64,000 nucleotides of DNA from contig CALUGW010000008.1 in NCBI GenBank assembly GCA_944320305.1, positions 1 to 64,000 of the forward strand, given 5' to 3'. Under the pieces are notes generated by a model that was not told the DNA's origin, ran no database searches, and saw only the letters and a list, made by a program, of their open reading frames with translations. The number at the start of each line of letters is the position of its first letter. Position 1 is the stretch's first letter. This DNA comes from an uncultured Prevotella sp. (lineage in GTDB: Bacteria; Bacteroidota; Bacteroidia; Bacteroidales; Bacteroidaceae). Shown piece by piece: positions 18,623-26,543 of the stretch. A program made the translations under genes and the position numbers.

Positions 18623-19675
18623 TCAGTTGCTCTCGCGGTAAAAGTCCAGCGCCTCGAATATTTCTTCCTTCGTGGCCGTCTGGTTTATCCTTATGTCGCC
18701 GACGCCGCCCAGCAGTGTGAAGTTGATGGTGCCGGCGGTGTTCTTCTTGTCGTGGGTCATCAGTTCGAGCAGCGCGGGATAGTCGTCGCAGGTTATCGGC
18801 ATTTTGTCGTAGTGGGCGTTGATGAACGCCACCGTCTGGTGCATTTTGTCTGTGGGGAATCCGGTCTTGAGCGCGCTCAGGTACAGCTCGCACACCAGGC
18901 CGTAGGCCACGGCGTAGCCATGGAGCACGGGCGTGCGCCTCAACGCGAGCGACTCAAAGGCGTGTCCGACCGTGTGGCCCAGGTTGAGTGCCTTGCGCAG
19001 CCCCTGCTCCGTGGGGTCCTGCAGCACGATGCGCTCCTTGATGCCCACGGACTCGGCCACCATCTGCCTGAGCAGGGCCAGGTCGGGGCGGGAGATGTCG
19101 AAGCGGAGCAGCGCGGCCCAGGCGCTCTCGTCGCTTATCAGGCCGTGCTTGAGCATCTCGGCATAGCCGGAAAGCATGTTCTCGGCGTCCATCGTGCGCA
19201 GGAAGGCGGTGTCTATTATCACGCAGGCCGCATTGTTAAACACGCCTATTTCGTTTTTCAGACCGTTGAAGTTGATGCCCGTCTTGCCGCCCACCGAGGC
19301 GTCAACCATGGCGAGCAGCGTCGTGGGGATGTTGATGTAGGCAATGCCGCGCTTGAAGGTGGACGCGGCAAAGCCGCCCAGGTCTGTCACCATGCCGCCC
19401 CCGATGTTGACCACCAGCGAGTGGCGCGTGGCCCCAAGGCGGCCCAGTTCTGTCCACACGTGGGCCACGGAGTCGAGCGTCTTGTTCTGGTCGGCGGGTT
19501 TGATGGTGATCAGCGGCGCGTCGGCAATCAGCTTGCAGCCGCGCACCTCGGGCAGGCAGAGCCTCGCGGTGGTCTCGTCGGCCAGGATGAAGATTCTGTC
19601 GGGGGCGCATTCGGCTATGGCTCCGGCCAGCGCGGCCGCCGGGTTTTCAGAGATTATGAGCTTTTGTTTCTGCAT
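18623..19675 (-). CDS. aroB: 3-Dehydroquinate synthase
   Basis: This 350-residue cytosolic enzyme cyclises DAHP to 3-dehydroquinate in the shikimate pathway, using NAD and a divalent metal. NAD-binding and fold signatures include NIGGGMVTDLGGFAAS and PTTLLAMVDASVGGKTGINF; metal ligands are expected in LNLGHTVGHAFES and LHGYAVAYG. It feeds chorismate supply, so its position next to the menaquinone operon is chemically coherent, although it is transcribed towards it. A promoter box lies at 19768-19775. Confidence 0.96.
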   Translation of the reverse strand: MQKQKLIISENPAAALAGAIAECAPDRIFILADETTARLCLPEVRGCKLIADAPLITIKPADQNKTLDSVAHVWTELGRLGATRHSLVVNIGGGMVTDLGGFAASTFKRGIAYINIPTTLLAMVDASVGGKTGINFNGLKNEIGVFNNAACVIIDTAFLRTMDAENMLSGYAEMLKHGLISDESAWAALLRFDISRPDLALLRQMVAESVGIKERIVLQDPTEQGLRKALNLGHTVGHAFESLALRRTPVLHGYAVAYGLVCELYLSALKTGFPTDKMHQTVAFINAHYDKMPITCDDYPALLELMTHDKKNTAGTINFTLLGGVGDIRINQTATKEEIFEALDFYRESN

Positions 19676-19767
19676 TGTTGTGATTGTGTTTGGTGTTTGT
19701 GGCGACCCGTGCGGCAGTGCCGGCCTTTGTATTCGGTGGGCGTTTGCTGCCGTTGGCCGTCAGGATG

Positions 19768-19775
19768 CAAAGTTA
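19768..19775 (-). promoter_or_regulatory. Promoter -7 box for aroB
   Basis: The minus strand reads TAACTTTG, and TTTG on the same strand lies at 19799-19802 (23-base spacing, slightly long). It is divergent from the gltD promoter. Confidence 0.55.
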
Positions 19776-19814
19776 AGCTAAATCTGCGGGTTGAGGAACA
19801 AAACGCGGGTTTTA

Positions 19815-19846
19815 TTTTGAAATGTGTCAAACTTGACGTACCTTTG
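19815..19846 (+). promoter_or_regulatory. Promoter for the gltD-like gene
   Basis: TTTTG at 19815-19819 and TACCTTTG at 19839-19846 with 19 bases between them match the Bacteroidota -33/-7 consensus. The coding start is 44 bases downstream. Confidence 0.75.
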
Positions 19847-19890
19847 TGGCATAATATTGCAGAAAAAATAAGAAAACAAATAGGAACAGT

Positions 19891-21258
19891 ATGGAAAAAG
19901 AACATGAACAGAAAGACCTTTTCCATGAGGTCAATGAGGGTTTCACCATCCTTGAGGCCATCAACGAGGCTAAGCGGTGCCTGCACTGCAAGGTGCCGCA
20001 GTGCGTCAAGGGCTGTCCGATAAGCCATGACATCCCCGACTGGATACACGAAATATCAAAGGGAAACTTCGGCAATGCCATGAAGATTATCAACGACAAG
20101 AGCAATCTTCCGGCTGTATGCGGCCGTGTGTGCCCCCACGAGAAGCAGTGCGAGGGTCACTGTGTGCTCACAAAGAAAGGCGCCGGCATCCGTGTGGGCA
20201 AGCTGGAGCGCTTCATTGCCGACTTCGACGGCGACATGGGCATCGTCCGCGAGAAGTTGCAGCCCAAGACCCGCGGCCGCGTTGCGGTGATAGGCTCCGG
20301 CCCGGCGGGTCTGACCATTGCCGGCGACCTGGCCCGCATGGGCTTCAACGTGGAGGTTATCGAGATGGAGCCGGAGCCGGGCGGTGTGCTCATGTTCGGA
20401 ATACCGGAGTACCGCCTGCCCAAGGACGTGGTGCGCCGCGAGATAAAGAAGATAGAGGAGCTGGGCGTGGTGTTCCACTGCAACACCACTGTGGGCACCG
20501 ACGTCAACATAGACCAGCTCTTTGAGCGGGGCTTCGACGCCATCTTCATGGGCACCGGCACGGTGAAGCCGCGCAAGCCCGACATTCCCGGGCGCAACCT
20601 CAGGGGCGTGCGCCAGGCCGTCTACTTCCTGCGCAAGGTGAGCCTCTACAATGAGGGGAGCATCGCCCGCGAGGATGTTCCGGTGCACGAGGGCGACCGT
20701 GTGTTCGTCATCGGCTGCGGAAACACGGCCATGGACGCCGCACGCACGGCCATTCGCATGGGCGCGAAGGATGTGGAGGTGGTCTACCACCGCACTATCA
20801 ACGACATGAGCGCACTCCGCTCGGAGTATGACGAGGCCGTGGAGGAGGGCGTGAAGTTCAACTGGGAGTCAAGCATCGCGGAGATTCTGGACTACAACGG
20901 AGTGCTCAGCGGCGTGGTGATTGAGCACAACGGCGAGCGCCGCATAGAGAAGGCCGACAAGGTTCTGATGGCTATCGGCTCGGTGCCGGCCAGCCGCATC
21001 GTTTCCACGACAAAGGGTATAGAGGTCGATGAGCGCGGCTACGTGCTCACCCGTGAGAATCCCTACGGCATGACCACGCGCAAGGGGGTGTTTGCCGGGG
21101 GCGACGTTGTTAACCGCCCGTCAACCGTTGTGCTTGCCATGCGTGACGCAAAGCGTGTGGCCGAGGGCATGGCCAAGTATGTAGACGCCATCAAACTGCT
21201 TCAGGCTGTGGACTCCGCGACTGCCGCGGACGCCAAGCAGGAGGTGGAAAAAGCATAG
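19891..21258 (+). CDS. gltD: Glutamate synthase small-subunit-like NADPH-dependent flavoprotein
   Basis: This 455-residue protein has an N-terminal region with two cysteine clusters for iron-sulfur binding (CLHCKVPQCVKGCP and CGRVCPHEKQCEGHC, residues about 31-91), an FAD-binding dinucleotide fold (VIGSGPAGLTIAGDLARMG, about 131-149), and an NADPH fold (IGCGNTAMDAARTAIRMGA). This is the GltD layout that passes electrons from NADPH to a partner subunit. No large subunit gltB lies in the window, so the partner is unknown and it could serve a related oxidoreductase. It has its own promoter and terminator. Confidence 0.85.
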   Translation: MEKEHEQKDLFHEVNEGFTILEAINEAKRCLHCKVPQCVKGCPISHDIPDWIHEISKGNFGNAMKIINDKSNLPAVCGRVCPHEKQCEGHCVLTKKGAGIRVGKLERFIADFDGDMGIVREKLQPKTRGRVAVIGSGPAGLTIAGDLARMGFNVEVIEMEPEPGGVLMFGIPEYRLPKDVVRREIKKIEELGVVFHCNTTVGTDVNIDQLFERGFDAIFMGTGTVKPRKPDIPGRNLRGVRQAVYFLRKVSLYNEGSIAREDVPVHEGDRVFVIGCGNTAMDAARTAIRMGAKDVEVVYHRTINDMSALRSEYDEAVEEGVKFNWESSIAEILDYNGVLSGVVIEHNGERRIEKADKVLMAIGSVPASRIVSTTKGIEVDERGYVLTRENPYGMTTRKGVFAGGDVVNRPSTVVLAMRDAKRVAEGMAKYVDAIKLLQAVDSATAADAKQEVEKA

Positions 21259-21347
21259 GAATCGCAGGAATTGTAGGAATCTTAGGAATCCTATGAAGTC
21301 CTAAGCCTCCTATGATTCCCAAGTATCCAATATCGGCAACAGCCGAA

Positions 21348-21384
21348 AAAAAAGCGCAGCCCTAGACATGGGGCTGCGCTTTTT
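21348..21384. terminator. Bidirectional terminator between gltD and the outer-membrane protein gene
   Basis: AAAAGCGCAGCCC and GGGCTGCGCTTTT pair across a short loop, with A and T tracts on both sides. Upstream, 21258-21320 carries repeated AGGAAT words that can fold back on TAGGATT-like complements. Confidence 0.85.
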
Positions 21385-21416
21385 GTGCTTGTATTCAGAT
21401 GTTTTTGTGCTTTCTG

Positions 21417-24365
21417 TCAGAAGCGGGGAGGCCCGCCGAAGCCTCCGCGTGGTCCTCTGCCGCCGGATTCCATGCCTCTCGGACCGCCCTCTCTCGGGCC
21501 GCGGTTCATGCTCTGGCGCGCCTCCTTGGAGCCGAAGAGGTTCATGCGATAGATGACGTGGAGCATACCGAAGCTCGTCACGGCGTTGTATTCGGTGTCG
21601 CTGCGCTCCATCGCGCTGATGGTGCGGCTGAAGTTGCTCTGCTGGTGGAGCAGGTCGTAGAGCTGGAGGCTCACGATGAGGTTCTTGCCTTTGAGGAAGC
21701 TCTGGCTCACCTGGGCGTTCCATATCAGCTCGTTCGTGTTGAGCGACTCGTCGCTGTAGCCTCGGCGGCTGTTCATGTTGAGGTCGAAGGCAATCTCGGT
21801 GCCCCACGGCAGCCTTACGTTAGAGTTGAAACCGTAGGCGAACTCCCATGTGTCGAGGTTGCTGTTGGGCTGCAGCTTGTTGCGCGAGTGCTCGTACTCC
21901 ACAGAGCCGTTCAGCTCGAACTCGAACCAGTCGTTGCGGTAGCCGGCGGTCAGTTCCTCCTCAATCGAGGTGCTGCGGGTTGTGTTCTTCTGCGCGTCCT
22001 GGCGGTCTATGCTCACGTAGCCCACCCTGTTCTGGTACTCCAGGCGGGTGTTGGTGCTCACGTTGAAGAGTCCGGCGGAGTCTATCGCGGAGTTGAAAAG
22101 GAACATACCCCGGGCAGACCAGTTGCCGTTGATGTTCTCCGGTCGGGTGGTGCGTCCGCCGGTCACGGGGTCGTAGCGCACCATATTGCTTATCGAGTTG
22201 CTCGTGGTCTGGAAGCGCAGGTTACCCATTATGGTCTTGTAATGGTTCTGGATGTAGTTGTTGTAGAACACGTTGAGCGTGTTGGTGAACGACGGCTTCA
22301 GGCCCGGATTACCCATCGAGATGTTCAGCGGGTCGCTGTCGTCGGTGATGTCGAGCAGGTTTGTCATGCTCGGCTGGCTCGTTGAGCCGCGGTAGCGCAC
22401 ACGCAGCTGGCTTACCTTCGAGATTTTCCAGCGGAAGTCCACGGTCGGCGTGATGTTGGTCACGGTGCGCGTGGTGTCGGTGGTTACGCCCTGGTAGCGC
22501 TGCACGAACTTGGTCTGCTGCGGCATTACGGTCACGCCGAAGTTCAGATTGTAGGCCGGGCGGATGATGCGCATCATCACCTCGATGTCGTGGATGTAGT
22601 TCTTGTACTCAGAGAAGCGGCTCAAGTCTTCGTCAAGGTAGCTCTGGTAGGGGTTGTTCAGGCGGTTGAGGTAGTCGTCCCAGCCCCTGTACTCTGGCGA
22701 GAGGCCGTCAAAGAAGTTCTCGCCCAGGTTGCTGAAATCGTAGGTCGAGCGGTCACTCTTGGTGTATTTGTACTGGAACTCGTAGCTGAACTGCAGGAAC
22801 GCCGACTTGAATACAGGCTCGCTGTAGGTGGCTCTGACGCTGTAGTCCCAGTTTTTCTGCGGCGTGAGATTGTAGCGGTTGGTCTGGTAGGTGGAGTCCT
22901 GCCCTGCTTGGTTGAGCGTTTTGTACAGGTGCACGTTGTTGGTGCTCAGGCTGTTGCTCTCGCTGTCGCCGTAGTTGCCGCGCAGGCGCAGTGTCACGTT
23001 GCGTCCCTTGCTGTTGAGCCTGCGGTTGAACATGAGCATTCCGCCAACGCTCTTGGACTCGCTGTAGGATATGCTGCGCTGCCGGCGCGAGTTGACGGCC
23101 AGGCCCTCGGCGTCCATCAGTGCCAGGGCGTCGTCGGTGAGCGGGTCGCTCACGTAGAGATACGGATCTTCACTGAACGTGGCGGACTCGTTGAAGCTCA
23201 CGCCGTCGCTCTTCGACAGACTGAACGTCGGACGGAACATGATGGTGGTCATCGTGTCGGGATGCCACTCCAGGCGAGCCTGGGCGTTCCAGGAGTCGCT
23301 GCGTGAGTAGCTCTGGTTGAGGCTGTTGGAGAACGACCCCTCTGTGCTCACGAAGTTCTCTGTGGAGTTCTTTGTGCGGGTGTCGCCGTCGCCGTGGTTC
23401 CAGCGCACGCTTCCGTCCACCTTCAACTTGTCATACTGCCCGTCTTTCTCCTCGTAGTTGAAGTTGGCGCCCAGCATCTTCGACGACTGCAGGCCGCGCC
23501 GACCTCCGCCGAAGCGTCCGCCGCGCCCGCCGAATCCTCGCCCGTTGATGTTCTCGGCATTGCCGAATCCGAACACGCGGAACTTGTCTTTGAAGCGCAT
23601 TGCCATGGCGCGGGCGGCGTAGCGGTCCTCGGTTCCGTAGGCCAGGTCGGTGTTGGTGATGAGACCCTTGTTCATGCCCTTCTTCACCCCGAAGTCGAGA
23701 ACGGTCTGTTCCTCGCCGTCGTCGATGCCCGAGACACGGGCCAGGTCGCTCTTCTCGTCATACGATTTCACCTTTTCTATAATGGATGTGGGCAGGTTCT
23801 TCAGTGCCGTCTTGGTGTCGCCCACCATGAATTCCTTGCCGTCCACGAGAATCTTCTTCACCTCCTTGCCGTTGATGGTGATGTTGCCTTCGTCGTCAAT
23901 CTTTGCTCCGGGCAGGCGCTTTATCAGCTCCTCCACCACCGATCCCTCTGGGGTGCGATAGGCGCTCGCGTTGTAGACGAAGGTGTCCTCCTTTGTCGTC
24001 ACCTTCAGCGCGCGTCCGGTCACGGTGGCTCCCTTCAGCATTATGGCGTCCGGCTCCATGGCGATTGTTCCTGTGGAGGTTTTTCGCCCTCCGCTCAGGC
24101 TGATGTTCTTGTGCACGGTCTTGAAGCCGATGCACGTCACCTGCAGAATGTACTTGCCGTCGGCGGGGGCCTCCACGCTGAATGAGCCGTTTGTGGCGGT
24201 CAGGCCGCCCTTCACCATTGTGCTGTCTGTCTTCAGGAGTTTCACCGTCGCCATGGCCAGAGGCTCGCCGGTGTCGCTCTCGGTCACCGTGCCCGTTACA
24301 GCTCGCTGAGCCATGGCAGAGATCGTTGCCGCCGCGACGGCAACCAACATTAGGAGTCGTTTCAT
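21417..24365 (-). CDS. Outer-membrane beta-barrel protein with CarboxypepD_reg-like domain (TonB-receptor-like)
   Basis: This 982-residue protein has a signal peptide (MKRLLMLVAVAAATISAMAQ). A carboxypeptidase-regulatory-like beta-sandwich follows (about 22-105, AVTGTVTESDTGEPLAMATV), then a plug-like region (VVEELIKRLPGAKIDDEGNI, NLPTSIIEKVKSYDEKSDLA), and a long barrel of alternating aromatic strands typical of the OMP_b-brl_3 group. There is a Gly-rich insert (GRGFGGRGGRFGGGRRG), and the C-terminal tail is Arg/Gly/Pro-rich (GRGPRGGFGGPPRF). It sits in the outer membrane; the ligand is unknown. There is no SusD partner beside it. The start at 24365 gives a proper signal peptide; 24410 does not. 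Confidence 0.85.
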   Translation of the reverse strand: MKRLLMLVAVAAATISAMAQRAVTGTVTESDTGEPLAMATVKLLKTDSTMVKGGLTATNGSFSVEAPADGKYILQVTCIGFKTVHKNISLSGGRKTSTGTIAMEPDAIMLKGATVTGRALKVTTKEDTFVYNASAYRTPEGSVVEELIKRLPGAKIDDEGNITINGKEVKKILVDGKEFMVGDTKTALKNLPTSIIEKVKSYDEKSDLARVSGIDDGEEQTVLDFGVKKGMNKGLITNTDLAYGTEDRYAARAMAMRFKDKFRVFGFGNAENINGRGFGGRGGRFGGGRRGLQSSKMLGANFNYEEKDGQYDKLKVDGSVRWNHGDGDTRTKNSTENFVSTEGSFSNSLNQSYSRSDSWNAQARLEWHPDTMTTIMFRPTFSLSKSDGVSFNESATFSEDPYLYVSDPLTDDALALMDAEGLAVNSRRQRSISYSESKSVGGMLMFNRRLNSKGRNVTLRLRGNYGDSESNSLSTNNVHLYKTLNQAGQDSTYQTNRYNLTPQKNWDYSVRATYSEPVFKSAFLQFSYEFQYKYTKSDRSTYDFSNLGENFFDGLSPEYRGWDDYLNRLNNPYQSYLDEDLSRFSEYKNYIHDIEVMMRIIRPAYNLNFGVTVMPQQTKFVQRYQGVTTDTTRTVTNITPTVDFRWKISKVSQLRVRYRGSTSQPSMTNLLDITDDSDPLNISMGNPGLKPSFTNTLNVFYNNYIQNHYKTIMGNLRFQTTSNSISNMVRYDPVTGGRTTRPENINGNWSARGMFLFNSAIDSAGLFNVSTNTRLEYQNRVGYVSIDRQDAQKNTTRSTSIEEELTAGYRNDWFEFELNGSVEYEHSRNKLQPNSNLDTWEFAYGFNSNVRLPWGTEIAFDLNMNSRRGYSDESLNTNELIWNAQVSQSFLKGKNLIVSLQLYDLLHQQSNFSRTISAMERSDTEYNAVTSFGMLHVIYRMNLFGSKEARQSMNRGPREGGPRGMESGGRGPRGGFGGPPRF

Positions 24366-24528
24366 TTCTATGCTTTCAAAATTTGTTACGCTCTTATGAC
24401 GCCCAGCCACTGCATAGGTTTAATCAGAAGAGGTGTTTTTTTACACCTTTCACATTGTTTTCGCCACGACGGACAGACTTGGGTTAAAATATCGTAAAAT
24501 ATTGGCCGCCGCATTTGGCGACAATCAT

Positions 24529-24536
24529 TAAATTTG
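24529..24536 (+). promoter_or_regulatory. Promoter -7 box for the FimB/Mfa2-like gene
   Basis: TAAATTTG matches TAnnTTTG, 34 bases before the start at 24570. A second near match, TAAATTCG, follows immediately at 24537. Confidence 0.55.
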
Positions 24537-24569
24537 TAAATTCGCAAGAGTTTTTAATTTAATGAAGCA

Positions 24570-25958
24570 ATGAAAGTGAAGAGAAATCTATTAACTGCTA
24601 TGATAGCAGTGCTATTTTTGTCGTCATGTTCAAATGATGAAGTGCTTGTGGGCGAGTATGGCGTTCCAAACAGCAAACTGACCGTGAGGACACGTGCCGG
24701 AAATGACGGTTTGGGTGATGAGACGTCTAAAATCAGTTATCCCGTTAATGTCTATGTGTTCAATGAAACGGGAAAGTGCGTCAGCCTGACGGCGTTGGAT
24801 GAGGGGGAGTCTGAAATATCCATCGCCTTGGTTGAGGGCAAGTATAACGTCTACGCAGTGGCTGGCGCGGATGCGGTGGCATACGACCTGCCAACCCAGG
24901 AAACAGCCACGGCCCAGTCGCCGGTGAGTCTTAAGCCTGGCGCTTCTCATGGCGATTTGATGGCTGCGGGCAATATGGTGCAGCTGGAAGACGGTGGGGA
25001 GAACACGCTGACGCTTGGCTTGTCGCGCAAAGTCATGTATGTTCAGAATGTCGAGATTGACAATGTGCCGACAAAAATGCAGTCGGTGAAAGTGTCGGTT
25101 ATGCCGTTGTATGAGTCGTTGTGTGTTGACGGGTCGTATGCGGGTGAGGGCGCAGTGACAGAAATTGAGCTTTCACAAATAGCAGGAACGAAGAACTGGA
25201 CAAGCTCAAATGGCGTTTATTGCCTTGTGCCCGCAACGTCTTCCGCCACCATAACAGTCAGCATGACAGACAAGGAGGGAGTGCCCAAAAGTTTTTCTTA
25301 TACTTGTGCCGATAAGTTTGAGGCGAACTACAAGATAAACATCACCGGCACTTACACACAGGAGATTGGGGTCAATCTGAGCGGAACAATAGTTGGAGAC
25401 GAATGGAGCGGTGAGAGAGACATTACGTTTGACTTTGACGACACGTCATCGTCTGCTGTCGATCCCGGCGAGACGGATGATGATGGCCAGCAGCCGACAC
25501 CGTCTGACGAAGAGGCGCCGGCTGTCGGAACGCTTTACAAAGGCAAGTATTATGTGTATAAATCAGAAGAAACAGAAGGCGGAACAGTAGTTACATTGGT
25601 GATGATGGAGGAGAAAACCGGCCTTTCTTTTGAAAGCGGCACGCTGTCTTCAATAACAAATGCTGTGAATTCGGCAATTGCAGAGATGACAGACGCTTCT
25701 GACGGGGTTGCAGGATGGCGGCTGCCGACACAAGAGGAGTTTCAATACATTTACGATAATTTTTCAACCATTAGGAAAAAATTGATAGATAACGGATGTG
25801 ATGTTAATATGGCTGGTTTTTATTTTTGTGAGATTGAGCCCAATGGTATAGGCGGTTTTTCGTTTAACAGTACTAACAATAAGACCCCGTTGAAACAAGA
25901 ACAGTTAAGCGGTGAAACGATATTGCGCCCTGTCACGACGCTGGTCTTTAAGAAATAA
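24570..25958 (+). CDS. FimB/Mfa2-like lipoprotein with a FISUMP-like C-terminal domain
   Basis: This 462-residue surface lipoprotein has the lipobox LSSCSND (Cys near residue 20). Residues about 35-290 look like a fimbrillin-accessory (FimB/Mfa2) beta-sandwich, including YPVNVYVFNETGKCV and GKYNVYAVAGADAVAYDL. An acidic linker follows (DPGETDDDGQQPTPSDEE, about 302-319), then a domain with GWRLPTQEEFQYIYDN as in FISUMP/DUF1566-type surface domains. The role is probably adhesion or the cell surface. Codon use and base composition are visibly less G+C-rich than the neighbours, and it is next to large inverted repeats, which suggests acquisition by transfer. Confidence 0.6.
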   Translation: MKVKRNLLTAMIAVLFLSSCSNDEVLVGEYGVPNSKLTVRTRAGNDGLGDETSKISYPVNVYVFNETGKCVSLTALDEGESEISIALVEGKYNVYAVAGADAVAYDLPTQETATAQSPVSLKPGASHGDLMAAGNMVQLEDGGENTLTLGLSRKVMYVQNVEIDNVPTKMQSVKVSVMPLYESLCVDGSYAGEGAVTEIELSQIAGTKNWTSSNGVYCLVPATSSATITVSMTDKEGVPKSFSYTCADKFEANYKINITGTYTQEIGVNLSGTIVGDEWSGERDITFDFDDTSSSAVDPGETDDDGQQPTPSDEEAPAVGTLYKGKYYVYKSEETEGGTVVTLVMMEEKTGLSFESGTLSSITNAVNSAIAEMTDASDGVAGWRLPTQEEFQYIYDNFSTIRKKLIDNGCDVNMAGFYFCEIEPNGIGGFSFNSTNNKTPLKQEQLSGETILRPVTTLVFKK

Positions 25959-25969
25959 TGTAAATGAAC

Positions 25970-26145
25970 ATCCGCAAGTTGCCAAGTTGTGCACTCTATG
26001 AGTGGCGTGTCTCGCATACCGTCATTCCGCGCTCCGACGCGGAATCCAGCAAGCAATTATGTATTCTGGATTCCGCGTCGGAGCGCGGAATGACGGTATG
26101 CGAGACACGCCCTGCTGGCATTGGAACATTTGGCAACTTGCGGAT
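25970..26145. repeat. Large nested inverted repeat (45-bp perfect arms plus 16-bp outer arms)
   Basis: The inner arms 26005-26049 and 26066-26110 are perfect reverse complements (45 bp) around a 16-base loop. Each arm contains its own palindrome, TTCCGCG/CGCGGAA. Outer arms 25970-25985 and 26130-26145 (ATCCGCAAGTTGCCAA and its complement) also pair, and TTTTTT follows. It starts 12 bases after the preceding gene and may act as a terminator, but the structure is that of a mobile palindromic element of REP or MITE type. Confidence 0.85.
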
Positions 26146-26206
26146 TTTTTAAATAATGTGTATGTTCCGCAATTGGCCAAAAACGCTTTGGAGCGATTGC
26201 GGACAA

Positions 26207-26378
26207 TGAACTCATTTAAATTTTTTCCGAAAAGTCTTTTTTGCTTCATTCCGAGGTTCTTTTCGGTCTGTTTCTTCGCCGTCATTCGCCACGTAGCCCG
26301 CTACACTCCTCTTTCCGCCAAATAAACAGCCACGAAAACATTCCTCGGACTGAAGTCGCAAAAGTTTAAATGAGTTCA
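26207..26378. repeat. 172-bp segment bounded by 14-bp inverted repeats
   Basis: TGAACTCATTTAAA at 26207-26220 and its exact complement at 26365-26378 bound an A/T-rich, non-coding segment. It could be a small non-autonomous element. The rest of the gap 25959-26543 holds only the larger repeat and the promoter of the next gene. Confidence 0.55.
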
Positions 26379-26409
26379 ATGTGCGCTTCTTTTTTGCGCA
26401 AGAATTTTC

Positions 26410-26437
26410 TTGTGCTGAAAACTTTTTCTTATCTTTG
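26410..26437 (+). promoter_or_regulatory. Promoter for the GH2 gene
   Basis: TATCTTTG at 26430-26437 matches the -7 consensus and TTG at 26410-26412 lies 17 bases upstream. The coding start is about 106 bases downstream. Confidence 0.6.
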
Positions 26438-26543
26438 CAAAATACTAATTCGGCGTGTGCGCCGTCATCTGATGATTGGCTGGCGGCAGTTGTGCGGCGC
26501 TTTATTTCTAATTGAAACAAAATTTTCTACTAATAATAACGAG

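Noticed and set aside
18407..20023. 538-codon plus-strand frame across aroB and the start of gltD
   Set aside because: It is antisense to aroB and out of frame with gltD; composition is shadow-like.
19891..21258. Missing gltB as a sign of gene loss
   Set aside because: Stand-alone GltD-like proteins are common and the partner may be elsewhere; the window alone cannot show a loss.
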